Assembly: GCF_014196635.1 (NCBI RefSeq)
Contig: NZ_JACIEB010000002.1
Coordinates: 248,001 to 312,000, forward strand
Length of the DNA: 64,000 nucleotides
Direction: 5' to 3'
Source: Sphingobium fontiphilum
GTDB taxonomy: Bacteria; Pseudomonadota; Alphaproteobacteria; Sphingomonadales; Sphingomonadaceae
Position 1 is the first letter of the stretch; each line of letters starts with the position of its first letter. A model generated the notes under the pieces. It did no database searches. It saw nothing but the letters and a program-made list of their open reading frames with translations, and was not told the DNA's origin. A program made the position numbers and the translations under genes. Positions 53,778 to 62,435 of this stretch are shown piece by piece.

Positions 53778-54587
53778 TTACCGGCCAGAGGGGCGCGCGC
53801 TCGCCGCCAAAATCCTCTCGATCAACACGATGTCCGCGGGTTTGTCGGCGTCGATGCAGGCTTCGGCCGGCTCCATCGCCACCAGCCGCGCGTCCATCCC
53901 CATGCGCCGCCCGATCCGCCGCAGGCCGCCACGCAGAGACAGGAGGCGTAGGACCGCGCCGATCAGCACGACAGGGCCAAAGGCGGCGATGATCTTCCAG
54001 CCCTTCTTGCGGTCCTGCTCCACCTCGCGCCAGATGGCGATGGCGTCGCGCACCCGCGCGCCGCCCAGCCAGAAGATGTTGGCGCCCGACCACCAGCCGT
54101 CACGGAATTTGAGCCATGTGCGCCGCGAGTCCGGGTAGCGCGCCAGCAACCGCGCCCGTTCGACCATGGCGATGGCCAGGTCCGCGCCATCGGCTTCGGC
54201 CACGAACTGGTCCAGCATCGCGGCGCTGAGCAGCACATGGTCCGCCGTCGTCACCAGCAGCGGGAATGGCGCGCCCCGCCCGTCGATCAGGTCGATGAGC
54301 GTCCCCGCAATTCCGGCTCCGCTGGGCAGGAACATGACGCGCGGATCGGCCGCCAGCCAGGCGGTCGCCGGATCGTCGGCAAACAGCGCGGCGTCCTGCG
54401 TCAGCACGATTAGCCGGTCGATGGCGGGATGAGCCAGCAGCGCCCGGGCGGGCCGGTTGATCATCGCATCGCCCGCGACGGGGATCAGCGTCTTGACCGG
54501 AACTCCGGCGGCCTGCGCCAGCGGATCGACGCCGGGGCGGTGCCCGGCAAGCAAGATGGCGGTGGCGCGCGGCGCGGCGTTTTTCAT
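53778..54587 (-). CDS. NTP-transferase (MobA/GlmU-like) domain protein
   Basis: A 269-residue nucleotidyltransferase-fold protein. 'AILLAGHRPGVDPLAQAAGV' contains the nucleotide-binding L-A-G and a relaxed G-x-x-P motif, 'VKTLIPVAGDAMINRPARAL' the following Lys and Pro region, and 'PLLVTTADHVLLS' the Asp used for metal binding. The second half has 'KFRDGWWSGANIFWLGG' and ends with 'EACIDADKPADIVLIERIL', typical of the glycosyl/nucleotidyl transferase group that includes MobA-like and CDP-sugar enzymes. The substrate is not determined. It is convergent with TIGR02186. Confidence 0.82.
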   Translation of the reverse strand: MKNAAPRATAILLAGHRPGVDPLAQAAGVPVKTLIPVAGDAMINRPARALLAHPAIDRLIVLTQDAALFADDPATAWLAADPRVMFLPSGAGIAGTLIDLIDGRGAPFPLLVTTADHVLLSAAMLDQFVAEADGADLAIAMVERARLLARYPDSRRTWLKFRDGWWSGANIFWLGGARVRDAIAIWREVEQDRKKGWKIIAAFGPVVLIGAVLRLLSLRGGLRRIGRRMGMDARLVAMEPAEACIDADKPADIVLIERILAASARPSGR

Positions 54588-54598
54588 CCCGGCGCGTC

Positions 54599-54690
54599 TA
54601 GAACATTTCCGCTATGAGCGAAAATGCTCTTGTCTTTCATTGCCGCATTTTCCGGGCCGATGACCCGATTGGGTCATCTTGAAAATGCTC
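54599..54690. repeat. Two-hairpin dispersed repeat (copy 2, inverted)
   Basis: Outer arms GCATTTTC / GAAAATGC (54645-54652, 54681-54688) and inner arms GATGACCC / GGGTCATC (54659-54666, 54671-54678), plus a second imperfect palindrome to the left (54601-54630). Read on the minus strand the spacing 8-2-8-4-8-6-8 is identical to the copy at 16129-16172, although the arm sequences differ. It fills the gap between the NTP-transferase and M23 genes. Confidence 0.8.
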
Positions 54691-54721
54691 TGGGCAGGCA
54701 ATCGCGCCGCGCAAAGCGCCT

Positions 54722-56272
54722 TCATTTGGCGTGAACGGTCGACCCTGCATCGGCCGGCGCCTCACGCGGCCCGGCGCGCAGCCCCTTGAGCTGCGCCAGC
54801 CGCGCCCGGAACGCCGCCAGATCGCGCCCGGCAAGCTGCGCCGTGGTGGTAAAGGTCACCGAATTAGGGTTCACCGTCGCGCCGTTGCGATAAAGTTCAT
54901 AATGGAGATGCGGTCCGGTCGACAGGCCGGTGGAGCCGACATAGCCGATCACCTGCCCGCGCCGCACCCGCTGGCCCGGCGAGGCTGCGATGCGGCTCAT
55001 ATGAGCATAGCCGGTGGCCAGCCCGCCGCCATGTTCGATGCGGACATAATTGCCATGGCCGCCATGACGCCCGGCATAGCTGATGACGCCATCGGTCACG
55101 GCATAGATGGGCGAACCATAAGCGGCGGCGAAGTCGATGCCCGCGTGCATCCGCGTATAGCCCAGGATCGGGTGACGCCGCATCCCGTAACTGGACGACT
55201 GGCGACCGGCGACCGGCTGCGCCAGCACCCCGCGCCGTTCGCCCACGCCCGACGCCTCGAACCATTCGGTGCGGCCGTCGACGGTCCATTTCAGCATGTC
55301 GACCTGCTTGCCGCGCAGCCGCCTGAACCCGGCATAGAGAAGGTCGCCCACCTCGACATCGCCGGTTTCGGCGCGGCGATAATCGACGATCAGGTCATAA
55401 CGGTCGCCCGCGCCGATCGCGCCCAGATCGACCTGTTGCGTGATGACGCGCAGGAAGGACTGGATCGCCTTGGGCGGCGCGCCCGCCGCGCGGGCGGAAC
55501 GATAGATGCTGTCGCCCACCACGCCCTGAATGCGCAGCGGCGTGTTATCGACATGGATCGGAATGCGCTTCGCCTGCAAAGCGCCGTCGCCCGTCCGCGC
55601 CAGTTCCAGCGCCAAGTCGAGCCGCGCGCGAAAGGCCAGCTTGTCGAGCGGCCGGGGCCGGTCGCGGCTGGCGCGCCGGCCCAGAATGATGTCCAGCCGC
55701 GTGCCTGGCTTCATGCCGCCCGCTATGTCGCCGCCGACCATCGCCATCACCGTCGCGACATCGCCGCCCGAAACCCCGGCGCGCGACAGGGCGCGGGCGA
55801 GGTTGTCGCTGCTGCCGATCTGGGCGTTGAGTTCGATCTGCGGCCGTTCGGGCGTCTGGGCCAGCGGCAGCACCGCGTCGGTCGAACCCATATGCCGCCC
55901 GCTGTCCGCGCCCAGCGCCAGCGGCGTGATCATCTGGCTGCGCACCTCGTCATAGCTCGCTTGCGACATCAATGGCGGCGGCGCGCCGGGGATCGGCTGG
56001 AAACCGGGCGACAGATAGAGGGTGGCGGCGATCAGCCCGAAACAGGTTGCAAGGCCGCGAAACCATTTGGCGCTGCCGACATCGCGGCCAAGGTCGGGGA
56101 CGAGGTCGACTTCCTCCGCCCATTGGCTGATGCGCGCGCGCCAGCCCCTGGACTGCGCCGCCGGCCCCTTGCGCGCAGCCTCCGCCATCCAGAGGGACAC
56201 GGCCGCCCCGCCGCTGTGAGAATCGAACTGGCTATCCTGAAACAAGACCGGCGACCCCCCGGGAACCCGCAT
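54722..56272 (-). CDS. M23-family metallopeptidase (murein endopeptidase-like)
   Basis: A 516-residue inner-membrane-anchored peptidase. A cytoplasmic N-terminus of about 72 residues precedes a TM segment ('WFRGLATCFGLIAATLYLSP'). A periplasmic region with LysM/opacity-like 'SDNLARALSRAGVSGGDVAT' and 'PLRIQGVVGDSIYRSARAAG' follows. The LytM domain (about 370-470) has the zinc ligands in 'MHAGIDFA' (His/Asp) and 'GPHLHYELY' (HxH). It resembles MepM/ShyA-type cross-link hydrolases. The start is uncertain: 56272 is the longest; 56188 is possible. Confidence 0.9.
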   Translation of the reverse strand: MRVPGGSPVLFQDSQFDSHSGGAAVSLWMAEAARKGPAAQSRGWRARISQWAEEVDLVPDLGRDVGSAKWFRGLATCFGLIAATLYLSPGFQPIPGAPPPLMSQASYDEVRSQMITPLALGADSGRHMGSTDAVLPLAQTPERPQIELNAQIGSSDNLARALSRAGVSGGDVATVMAMVGGDIAGGMKPGTRLDIILGRRASRDRPRPLDKLAFRARLDLALELARTGDGALQAKRIPIHVDNTPLRIQGVVGDSIYRSARAAGAPPKAIQSFLRVITQQVDLGAIGAGDRYDLIVDYRRAETGDVEVGDLLYAGFRRLRGKQVDMLKWTVDGRTEWFEASGVGERRGVLAQPVAGRQSSSYGMRRHPILGYTRMHAGIDFAAAYGSPIYAVTDGVISYAGRHGGHGNYVRIEHGGGLATGYAHMSRIAASPGQRVRRGQVIGYVGSTGLSTGPHLHYELYRNGATVNPNSVTFTTTAQLAGRDLAAFRARLAQLKGLRAGPREAPADAGSTVHAK

Positions 56273-56470
56273 TCATGTCCGTTGACGAAACCGACACGAC
56301 CCCCGCGCCGCGCGTGAGCCGAATTCTTGTGAGCCAACAGGGTTAAAGTCAAACTAATGAAGCGGCGATGACGCGCGGCTTGCGACGGGGCGTGGCGGCA
56401 AGGGGATGGACTCCCCTTTGCGGAACTGGCCCTTGCGGAAGCGGACCGCTTGCCCGACAAGGGCGGGGTC

Positions 56471-59215
56471 ATGGTTCGTTTCGCCCGATCGCCGATTACC
56501 GCTGTGCTGGGCCCGACCAACACCGGCAAGACCCATCTGGCCGTCGAGCGCATGTGCGGCCACAGCAGCGGCCTGATGGGCTTTCCCCTGCGCCTGCTGG
56601 CGCGCGAGGTTTATGACAAGGTCGTCGCGATCAAGGGCGCGAACCAGGTCGCGCTTGTCACCGGCGAGGAAAAGATCGTGCCCCGCGACGCGCCCTATTT
56701 CCTGTGCACCGCCGAATCCATGCCGGTCGGCCCCGGTCGCGATGGCAAGGCGACGGGCGAGCGCACCGACTATGCCTTCGTCGCGCTCGATGAATCCCAA
56801 CTGGGCGCCGACCCGGAACGCGGCCATGTGTTCACCGACCGGCTGCTGCGCGCGCGCGGGCGGGAAGAAACCATGTTCCTGGGCTCAGCCACCATGTCGG
56901 GCCTCGTCAAATCACTGGTCCCCGACGTCGAAATCATCGGCCGACCGCGCTTTTCGACGCTGAGTTACGCGGGCGCGAAGAAACTCTCCCGCCTGCCGCG
57001 CCGGTCCGCCATCGTCGCCTTCTCGGCCGAGGAAGTCTATGCCGTCGCCGAAATGCTGCGGCGCTTCAGGGGCGGCGCAGCGGTGGTCATGGGCGCATTG
57101 TCGCCCAGCACCCGCAATGCGCAGGTGCAGATGTTCCTCAATGGCGATGTCGACTATCTGGTCGCCACGGACGCCATCGGCATGGGCCTCAACCTCGACG
57201 TCGCCCATGTCGCCTTCGCGTCGCTGCGCAAGTTCGACGGCCATCGCACCCGGCGGCTCACCGTAACGGAAATGGCGCAGATCGCCGGGCGCGCGGGCCG
57301 CCATCATCGCGACGGCACCTTTGGCAGCCTGGGGTCGGAGGATGGCGACGCCGCCTTCACGCCGGAGGAAATAGAAGCGATCGAACAGCATCGTTTCCCC
57401 CGGCTGGAGTCGCTGTTCTGGCGCAATGGCGCGCCGCGGCTCGACAGCGTGGAACTGTTGATTGCCGATCTGGAGCAGCGCCCCGACCGCCCCGAACTGC
57501 GCGCCGCGCCCGAAGCGGTCGACCTGGCGGTGCTGCGCCGGATGGCCGCCGATCCGCTGGTCATCGAACGGGCGCGGGGCCGCAGGCAGGTCGGGCGGCT
57601 TTGGGACGCCTGCGGCCTGCCCGATTTCCAGAAACTGGGCGCGGATCATCATGCCCGCATGGTCATGCGTATCTGGCGCTTCTTGTCGGAAGGCGGCGGC
57701 CACATTCCCCGCGACTGGTTCGCCCAGCATGTCGCCCGACTCGATTCGATTCAGGGCGACATCGCCGCCCTGTCAGGCCGGATCGCGGCGGCGCGGACAT
57801 GGTCCTACATCGCCCATCGCGCCGACTGGCTGGCTTTCCCCGCCGAAATGGCCGAACGCACACGGGCGCTGGAGGAAAAGCTGTCCGATGCGCTCCACGC
57901 CGCGCTGCGCCAGCGTTTCGTCGACCGGCGCACGTCGGTATTGCTGCGCGACATCGGCCAGAATGCGAGGCTGTTGCCGGTGGAACTGACCGATGCTGGC
58001 CATGTCGAAGTCGACGGAGAATCGATCGGCCGACTTGACGGATTTCGTTTCTCGGTCGATCCCGACGCCACTATGCAGGATCGCAAGATGTTGCTGGCGG
58101 CGGCTGAACGCCATCTGGGAAGGATATTGAGAGTGAAGGCGGAAGAGTTGGTGGGCGGACCGGACGAGGATCTGGCGCTGCTGGACATGGCGGGCGACGC
58201 CCCCGGCATCGGCTGGCGCGGCGATCGCGTCGCCACGCTGATGACCGGCCCCACGCTGCTGACCCCTGAAATCCGGCTGGATCGCGCGCTGATGGCGCTG
58301 GGGCAGGATATGCAGCGGCAGGTCGCGACGCGGCTGAGCAACTGGTTCGAGGCGCAAAAGACCCGCCACCTGCTGCCGCTGGTCAAGATGGCGCAGAGCG
58401 CTGCCGATCCGGCCGTGCCCGCCGTGGTGCGCGCCATGTTCGCGCAACTGGGCGATGGCGGCGGCGTGATGGCGCGGATCGATCTCGATTCGTCGCTGGC
58501 GCATCTGGACAAGGATCAGCGCCATCTGCTTCGCCGGGCGGGGATCGATATCGGCGTGCTCGACATTTATCACCCCGGCCTGCTGAAGCCCGGATCGGCC
58601 CGCTGGCGCGCGGCGCTGTCGGCGGCGCGCACGGGCAAGCCCTGCCTGCCCCTGCCCCAGCCCGGCCTGACGTTGATCGTGGCTGGCGACAAGCTGGAAC
58701 AGATGGGCGCGCGCATCGCCGGTTTCCGGGGCTTTGGCGAACAGATGCTGCGCATCGACATGGCCGAACGCATGGCCCGCACCGCGCATGAAACCATTGC
58801 GAAGAACGAGCCGTTCACCGCCCAGAGCGCCCCGGTCGTGTCGCTGGGCCTGTCGGAGGCGTCCTTCCTGCAACTCATGCGCCTAGCGGGCTTCCGCCCG
58901 ATTGCGACGCCTGCGCCCTTGCCTGAAGTCTCCGAGAGCGCCGAAAACGCTGAGATCGCTGAAGCGCTTGAGGGCGTGGAACCCGTTGAGGGCGCCGAAA
59001 CGCCGCCCGCACCCGCGCCCGGCGCGAACTGGGTGTTCAAGGGACGGCAAAAGCCCCGCCCAGGCCAGAAGCCGGGCCAGAACGACCGCGCGCCCGGCGG
59101 CAAGCGCGGCCCCGCTCCCAGACGGAACGCTCCGGCAGCGACCGCCGGCCCCGCCACCCCCACCGGCAACAGCGCCTTTGCGGGTCTGGCCGAGCTGCTG
59201 GGGCGCAATGGCTGA
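56471..59215 (+). CDS. Suv3-like mitochondrial-type DExH RNA helicase
   Basis: A 914-residue helicase. Walker A is in 'VLGPTNTGKTHLAVERM', motif II is 'VALDESQ' (D-E-S-Q), 'LGSATMSG' is motif III, and the second RecA domain has 'DAIGMGLNLDVAHVAF' and 'QIAGRAGRHHRDGTFG' (motif VI). This is the Suv3/MgpS group, which unwinds RNA for degradation. The last ~100 residues are low-complexity Glu/Ala then Pro/Asn/Arg-rich and probably bind RNA. The ATG at 56471 is used rather than a TTG at 56450. It overlaps the S4 gene by eight bases. Confidence 0.92.
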   Translation: MVRFARSPITAVLGPTNTGKTHLAVERMCGHSSGLMGFPLRLLAREVYDKVVAIKGANQVALVTGEEKIVPRDAPYFLCTAESMPVGPGRDGKATGERTDYAFVALDESQLGADPERGHVFTDRLLRARGREETMFLGSATMSGLVKSLVPDVEIIGRPRFSTLSYAGAKKLSRLPRRSAIVAFSAEEVYAVAEMLRRFRGGAAVVMGALSPSTRNAQVQMFLNGDVDYLVATDAIGMGLNLDVAHVAFASLRKFDGHRTRRLTVTEMAQIAGRAGRHHRDGTFGSLGSEDGDAAFTPEEIEAIEQHRFPRLESLFWRNGAPRLDSVELLIADLEQRPDRPELRAAPEAVDLAVLRRMAADPLVIERARGRRQVGRLWDACGLPDFQKLGADHHARMVMRIWRFLSEGGGHIPRDWFAQHVARLDSIQGDIAALSGRIAAARTWSYIAHRADWLAFPAEMAERTRALEEKLSDALHAALRQRFVDRRTSVLLRDIGQNARLLPVELTDAGHVEVDGESIGRLDGFRFSVDPDATMQDRKMLLAAAERHLGRILRVKAEELVGGPDEDLALLDMAGDAPGIGWRGDRVATLMTGPTLLTPEIRLDRALMALGQDMQRQVATRLSNWFEAQKTRHLLPLVKMAQSAADPAVPAVVRAMFAQLGDGGGVMARIDLDSSLAHLDKDQRHLLRRAGIDIGVLDIYHPGLLKPGSARWRAALSAARTGKPCLPLPQPGLTLIVAGDKLEQMGARIAGFRGFGEQMLRIDMAERMARTAHETIAKNEPFTAQSAPVVSLGLSEASFLQLMRLAGFRPIATPAPLPEVSESAENAEIAEALEGVEPVEGAETPPAPAPGANWVFKGRQKPRPGQKPGQNDRAPGGKRGPAPRRNAPAATAGPATPTGNSAFAGLAELLGRNG

Positions 59216-59516
59216 TCGCGGCGGCGCGGTCGCGCAAGGGTCGGCCGTGGGACCGACCCTGCGCCTCGACAAATATCTGTGGTTCACGCGGCTCGCCAAG
59301 AGCCGGTCGGCCGCGCAGCAACTGGCCGAAGCGGGCCATATCCGCATCAACGGCCGCCGGATCGAACGGTCCCACGCCCCCATCCGCGCGGGCGACCTCA
59401 TTACCTTTCCCCATTTCGACACGGTGCGCGTGGTGCGCGTGATCCAGCTTCCCGCCCGGCGCGGCCCCGCCCCCGAAGCGCAGGAGTGTTACGAGGAACT
59501 GAAGCTGGGCCAGTGA
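59208..59516 (+). CDS. S4-domain RNA-binding protein (Hsp15-like)
   Basis: A 102-residue protein with the S4 fold: 'RLDKYLWFTRLAKSRSAAQQ' and 'AGHIRINGRRIERSHAPIRA' then 'GDLITFPHFDTVRVVRV', as in Hsp15/HslR, which recognises 50S subunits with stalled nascent chains. The tail 'PAPEAQECYEEL' is the usual short extension of the alphaproteobacterial form. It overlaps the helicase stop by eight bases, a pairing conserved in related genomes as I recall, which ties both to RNA metabolism. Confidence 0.92.
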   Translation: MADRGGAVAQGSAVGPTLRLDKYLWFTRLAKSRSAAQQLAEAGHIRINGRRIERSHAPIRAGDLITFPHFDTVRVVRVIQLPARRGPAPEAQECYEELKLGQ

Positions 59517-59535
59517 GGCGACAAGAATATCCTCA

Positions 59536-59564
59536 TTGACCTTCGCGGGCGGCGCGCATAGCAG
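59536..59564 (+). promoter_or_regulatory. Candidate promoter of fdxA
   Basis: TTGACC (59536-59541), 17-base spacer and TAGCAG (59559-59564), about 40 bases upstream of the ATG. The -35 is good and the -10 weak. Confidence 0.4.
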
Positions 59565-59603
59565 GAGGCCGATTTTTCGCCCGTAACCCAAGAGTATCAG
59601 ACA

Positions 59604-59942
59604 ATGACCTACGTCGTGACCGACAACTGCATCCGTTGCAAATTCATGGATTGCGTGGAGGTCTGCCCTGTCGATTGCTTTTATGAGGGCGAAAACATGC
59701 TGGTCATAAACCCCAGCGAATGCATCGATTGCGGCGTGTGCGAACCCGAATGCCCGGCCGAAGCCATCCTGCCCGACACAGAAAGCGGTCTGGAGCACTG
59801 GCTGGAGATCAACACCAAATATTCGGCCGAATGGCCCAATATCACCGTGAAGGGCGAAGCCCCGGCCGACGCCGACGCTATGAAGGGCGTAGAGGGCAAG
59901 TTCGAAAAATTCTTCTCGCCCGAGCCCGGCAAGGGCGACTGA
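59604..59942 (+). CDS. fdxA: Ferredoxin family protein FdxA (7Fe type)
   Basis: A 112-residue bacterial ferredoxin. The N-terminal cluster region is '[18 protein letters not shown]' and the second is '[16 protein letters not shown]'; together they ligate a [3Fe-4S] and a [4Fe-4S] cluster as in Azotobacter FdI. The C-terminal extension of ~55 residues ('[20 protein letters not shown]') is typical of FdxA. A soluble electron carrier; partners are not indicated by the neighbourhood. It sits between the S4 gene and carD. Confidence 0.95.
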   Translation: MTYVVTDNCIRCKFMDCVEVCPVDCFYEGENMLVINPSECIDCGVCEPECPAEAILPDTESGLEHWLEINTKYSAEWPNITVKGEAPADADAMKGVEGKFEKFFSPEPGKGD

Positions 59943-60057
59943 TCGCTGCAACGCGGCGAAAATCGTCCCATGAAGGGCCTTTGCGCCCGCCCCTTGGCGC
60001 ATTTGTGTCCGGGGGTGGCAATTTTGTTACGAATCTGCTAGAACAGGGTTCAGGCGG

Positions 60058-60075
60058 TTGCATCCCCTAATGCAA
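60058..60075. promoter_or_regulatory. Inverted repeat upstream of carD
   Basis: TTGCAT (60058-60063), six-base spacer and ATGCAA (60070-60075) in the 254-base gap between fdxA and carD. It could be an operator or a hairpin in the carD leader; the rest of the gap shows no gene. Confidence 0.4.
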
Positions 60076-60196
60076 ACGCACGGAGTATTATTCTGATGAC
60101 CTGACGGTGGCGCCGCTTTCATTTCCGGCATCTGTCGCTTCGCACAGCATGCCTCGCAACGCACCGCATCCCCGTTTTAGAATGGAAAGGTTTCAA

Positions 60197-60724
60197 ATGG
60201 CTGCCAAGGCGCTGTCCTTCGACGTTGGTGATTATGTTGTCTACCCCAAGCACGGTGTCGGCCGCGTCGTGGAACTGCAAAAAGAACAGATCGCCGGCAT
60301 GGAGTTGGAACTCTATGTGCTCCGGTTTGAAAAGGAACGCATGACCCTTCGCGTGCCGACCAACAAGGCCGAAGGCGTTGGCATGCGCAAGCTGTCGTCC
60401 AACAAGACGCTGGAAGAAGCCATCGACACGCTCAAGGGCAAGCCGAAGGTGAAGCGCACCATGTGGTCGCGTCGCGCTCAGGAATATGAAGCCAAGATCA
60501 ATTCGGGCGACCTGGTGTCGATCGCCGAAGTGACCCGCGATCTGTTCCGTGCCGACGATCAGCCCGAACAGAGCTATTCGGAGCGTCAGATTTTCGAAGC
60601 CGCCTCCAGCCGCCTTGCCCGCGAACTGGCTGCGATGGAACAGATTGACGAGCCTGCCGCGCTCAAGAAAATCCTGTTCATCCTGAACGAGGCCGCGCCG
60701 CGCCATTACAAGGCCGAAGCCTGA
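60197..60724 (+). CDS. CarD family transcriptional regulator
   Basis: A 175-residue CarD/CdnL protein. The N-terminal RNA-polymerase-interacting Tudor-like domain reads 'FDVGDYVVYPKHGVGRVVEL' and 'YVLRFEKERMTLRVPTNKAE', followed by a helical DNA-binding domain with 'MWSRRAQEYEAKINSGDLVS' and 'SERQIFEAASSRLARELAAM'. It stabilises open promoter complexes, especially at rRNA and stress promoters. The start at 60197 ('MAAKALSF') is the family start; GGAAAGG lies 9 bases upstream. A strong terminator follows. Confidence 0.95.
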   Translation: MAAKALSFDVGDYVVYPKHGVGRVVELQKEQIAGMELELYVLRFEKERMTLRVPTNKAEGVGMRKLSSNKTLEEAIDTLKGKPKVKRTMWSRRAQEYEAKINSGDLVSIAEVTRDLFRADDQPEQSYSERQIFEAASSRLARELAAMEQIDEPAALKKILFILNEAAPRHYKAEA

Positions 60725-60755
60725 TCTTCCCCAGCCTTTGCGCCGGCGCGAAATG

Positions 60756-60789
60756 AAAAAGGGGCGCCCGTCAGAAGGCGCCCCTTTTT
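60756..60789. terminator. Bidirectional intrinsic terminator after carD
   Basis: Stem GGGGCGCC / GGCGCCCC (60761-60768, 60777-60784) flanked by AAAAA and TTTTT, serving carD and the convergent small membrane-protein gene. Confidence 0.9.
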
Positions 60790-60824
60790 CATGTCCGTCC
60801 ACCCCTTCCGGGCGGGTATCCCGA

Positions 60825-61064
60825 TCAGTTGCTGATCGGCTTGGCCGCATCGCTCACCGCGTCGCCCGCCTGCTCGGCAGCCGCGCCGACCTGTTGGGCC
60901 GCGCCCTCGATCGCGCTCGTTTCGCGATTTTCGTTGCTGATGATGAAGAAAGCGGCGATCGCGGCAACCAGCGCCAGCAGCACCAGCGCAATCGCGGTTC
61001 CACCGCCGCCGCGACGCTCGATGATGGTCGTATGCGTGTTGGGTTGGTCTTGATAGTCAGCCAC
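60825..61064 (-). CDS. Small single-TM membrane protein
   Basis: A 79-residue protein starting at a GTG (61064; AAGGAGAGG upstream): 'VADYQDQPNTHTTIIERRGG' then one TM helix 'GTAIALVLLALVAAIAAFFI' and a polar tail with Ala/Glu repeats ('AIEGAAQQVGAAAEQAGDAV'). It looks like small alphaproteobacterial proteins of unknown function. The upstream ORF extension to 61175 lacks a coding look. It lies between carD and tRNA-Trp, convergent with carD. Confidence 0.78.
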   Translation of the reverse strand: MADYQDQPNTHTTIIERRGGGGTAIALVLLALVAAIAAFFIISNENRETSAIEGAAQQVGAAAEQAGDAVSDAAKPISN

Positions 61065-61244
61065 AGGGCCTCTCCTTCTCATCACCCCCAGGTGTCGCCA
61101 TTTACGCCGTGGCACGGCATTTTGTTCCGCGCGGCGTGTGATCGTTTGGAAATCGACGGCGCCAGAGCGCGCCATTTATAACCCTTGCCCTGCGGGGCGG
61201 GCCGCGCTAAAGCGCGCTCCTTCGCTGGCTCCGGGGCCGGACGC

Positions 61245-61320
61245 AGGAGTGTAGCTCAGCTGGTAGAGCGTCGGTCTCCAAAACCGAATGCCGGGGGTTC
61301 GAGTCCCTCCACTCCTGCCA
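61245..61320 (+). tRNA. trnW: tRNA-Trp (CCA)
   Basis: A complete cloverleaf: acceptor AGGAGTG pairs with CACTCCT, followed by G and an encoded CCA end; D-arm 'TAGCTCAGCTGGTAGAGC'; anticodon stem TCGGT / ACCGA with loop CTCCAAA, giving anticodon CCA at 61278-61280; T-loop GGTTCGAGTC. It reads UGG. It lies just upstream of secE, a placement common in bacteria. Confidence 0.97.
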
Positions 61321-61432
61321 TTTTCCGCCAATTCCGGTGGAAATGTCCGACCGGATCGGCGAAGGAACGGGTCGCGAAGCATGCGGCCGCACCCCCGGAC
61401 GCCGCACAGGGCGGGATCGGGAGGGCGGACTG

Positions 61433-61461
61433 TTGCTTCGCGGTTTGGCGTTGGTTTTTAA
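61433..61461 (+). promoter_or_regulatory. Candidate promoter of secE-nusG
   Basis: TTGCTT (61433-61438), 17-base spacer and TTTTAA (61456-61461), 19 bases before the secE ATG. A reasonable sigma-70 match in the gap between tRNA-Trp and secE. Confidence 0.45.
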
Positions 61462-61479
61462 CGAGCTGGACAGTTGAAG

Positions 61480-61686
61480 ATGGCCAAGACATCCCCTGGC
61501 GATTTCGTCAACCAGGTGAAGACGGAAGCGTCGAAGATCGTGTGGCCCACCAGGCGCGAAACCTGGATGACCACCATCATGGTGCTCATCATGACGTCGC
61601 TTTTGGGCCTGTTCTTCTTTGGCATCGACACGTTCTTTGGAACGATCGTTCGCTGGTTGTTGAGCCTGGCCACGGCCCAGGGCTGA
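61480..61686 (+). CDS. secE: Preprotein translocase subunit SecE
   Basis: A 68-residue inner-membrane protein of the short (one-TM) SecE type. 'FVNQVKTEASKIVWPTRRET' is the amphipathic helix with the conserved 'VWP' motif that contacts SecY, and 'TTIMVLIMTSLLGLFFFGID' is the TM helix. It clamps SecY in the SecYEG translocon. The ATG at 61480 is used rather than a TTG at 61474. It is followed by nusG, the usual pairing. Confidence 0.95.
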   Translation: MAKTSPGDFVNQVKTEASKIVWPTRRETWMTTIMVLIMTSLLGLFFFGIDTFFGTIVRWLLSLATAQG

Positions 61687-61709
61687 TTTCGGGAGTTTAA
61701 GGACGCATC

Positions 61710-62246
61710 ATGGCGCGCTGGTACATCATCCACGCCTATTCGGGCTTCGAAAACAAGGTCCGCGATTCGATCGTGGCGGAGGCCGAGCGTCTGGGCCTGT
61801 CGCAACTGGTCGAATCGGTCGAGGTTCCGACCGAAACCGTGACCGAGGTCCGCCGCGGCAAGAAGGTGCAGTCGGAACGCAAATTCTTTCCCGGCTATGT
61901 CCTGGCGAAGCTGGGCATGAACGACGACGTCTATCACCTCGTCAAGAACACGCCTAAGGTGACCGGTTTCCTGGGGTCGAGCGGCAAGCCGCAGCCGATC
62001 AGCGAAGCGGAGGCCGCGCGCATCCTCAACACCAAGGAAGAAGCCGCCGCCGCGCCCAAGCACAAGATCAGCATCGATTATGAAATCGGTGATGCGGTCA
62101 AGGTGCTGGACGGCCCCTTCGCCAGCTTCAACGGCACGGTCGAGGAACTGGATTTCGAAAAGAACCGGGTCAAGGTGTCGGTGTCGATCTTCGGCCGCGC
62201 CACCCCGGTCGAACTGGATTTCGAACAGGTCGAACTGTCGAAATAA
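61710..62246 (+). CDS. nusG: Transcription termination/antitermination factor NusG
   Basis: A 178-residue NusG. NGN domain: '[20 protein letters not shown]' and '[20 protein letters not shown]', with '[12 protein letters not shown]'. KOW domain: '[20 protein letters not shown]' and '[16 protein letters not shown]'. It binds RNA polymerase to suppress pausing and couples to Rho and ribosomal S10. It follows secE by 23 bases. Confidence 0.97.
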   Translation: MARWYIIHAYSGFENKVRDSIVAEAERLGLSQLVESVEVPTETVTEVRRGKKVQSERKFFPGYVLAKLGMNDDVYHLVKNTPKVTGFLGSSGKPQPISEAEAARILNTKEEAAAAPKHKISIDYEIGDAVKVLDGPFASFNGTVEELDFEKNRVKVSVSIFGRATPVELDFEQVELSK

Positions 62247-62256
62247 TTTCACGTTA

Positions 62257-62330
62257 CCCCGGCGCAGGCCGGGGCCTCGTGCCTTCAGGCCCCCTCCCTT
62301 GCGGCCTGAGATGCCAGCATCCGCTGGCAT
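62257..62330. repeat. Palindromic repeat cluster between nusG and rplK
   Basis: Three consecutive palindromes: CCCCGGC / GCCGGGG (62257-62274), CAGGCC / GGCCTG (62286-62308) and ATGCCAGC / GCTGGCAT (62311-62330). They fill the 189-base gap and may separate or modulate nusG and rplK transcripts, or be a copied REP-like element. Confidence 0.6.
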
Positions 62331-62435
62331 GACGATAAGGGAAAAGCGCGGGAGGCGGCCTTCGGGCCTCCGCTTGAACCGCTAAACTTGAACCGGGCGT
62401 GCCCTTGGGCGCGCCCAGCAACAGAGTGAGTGACA

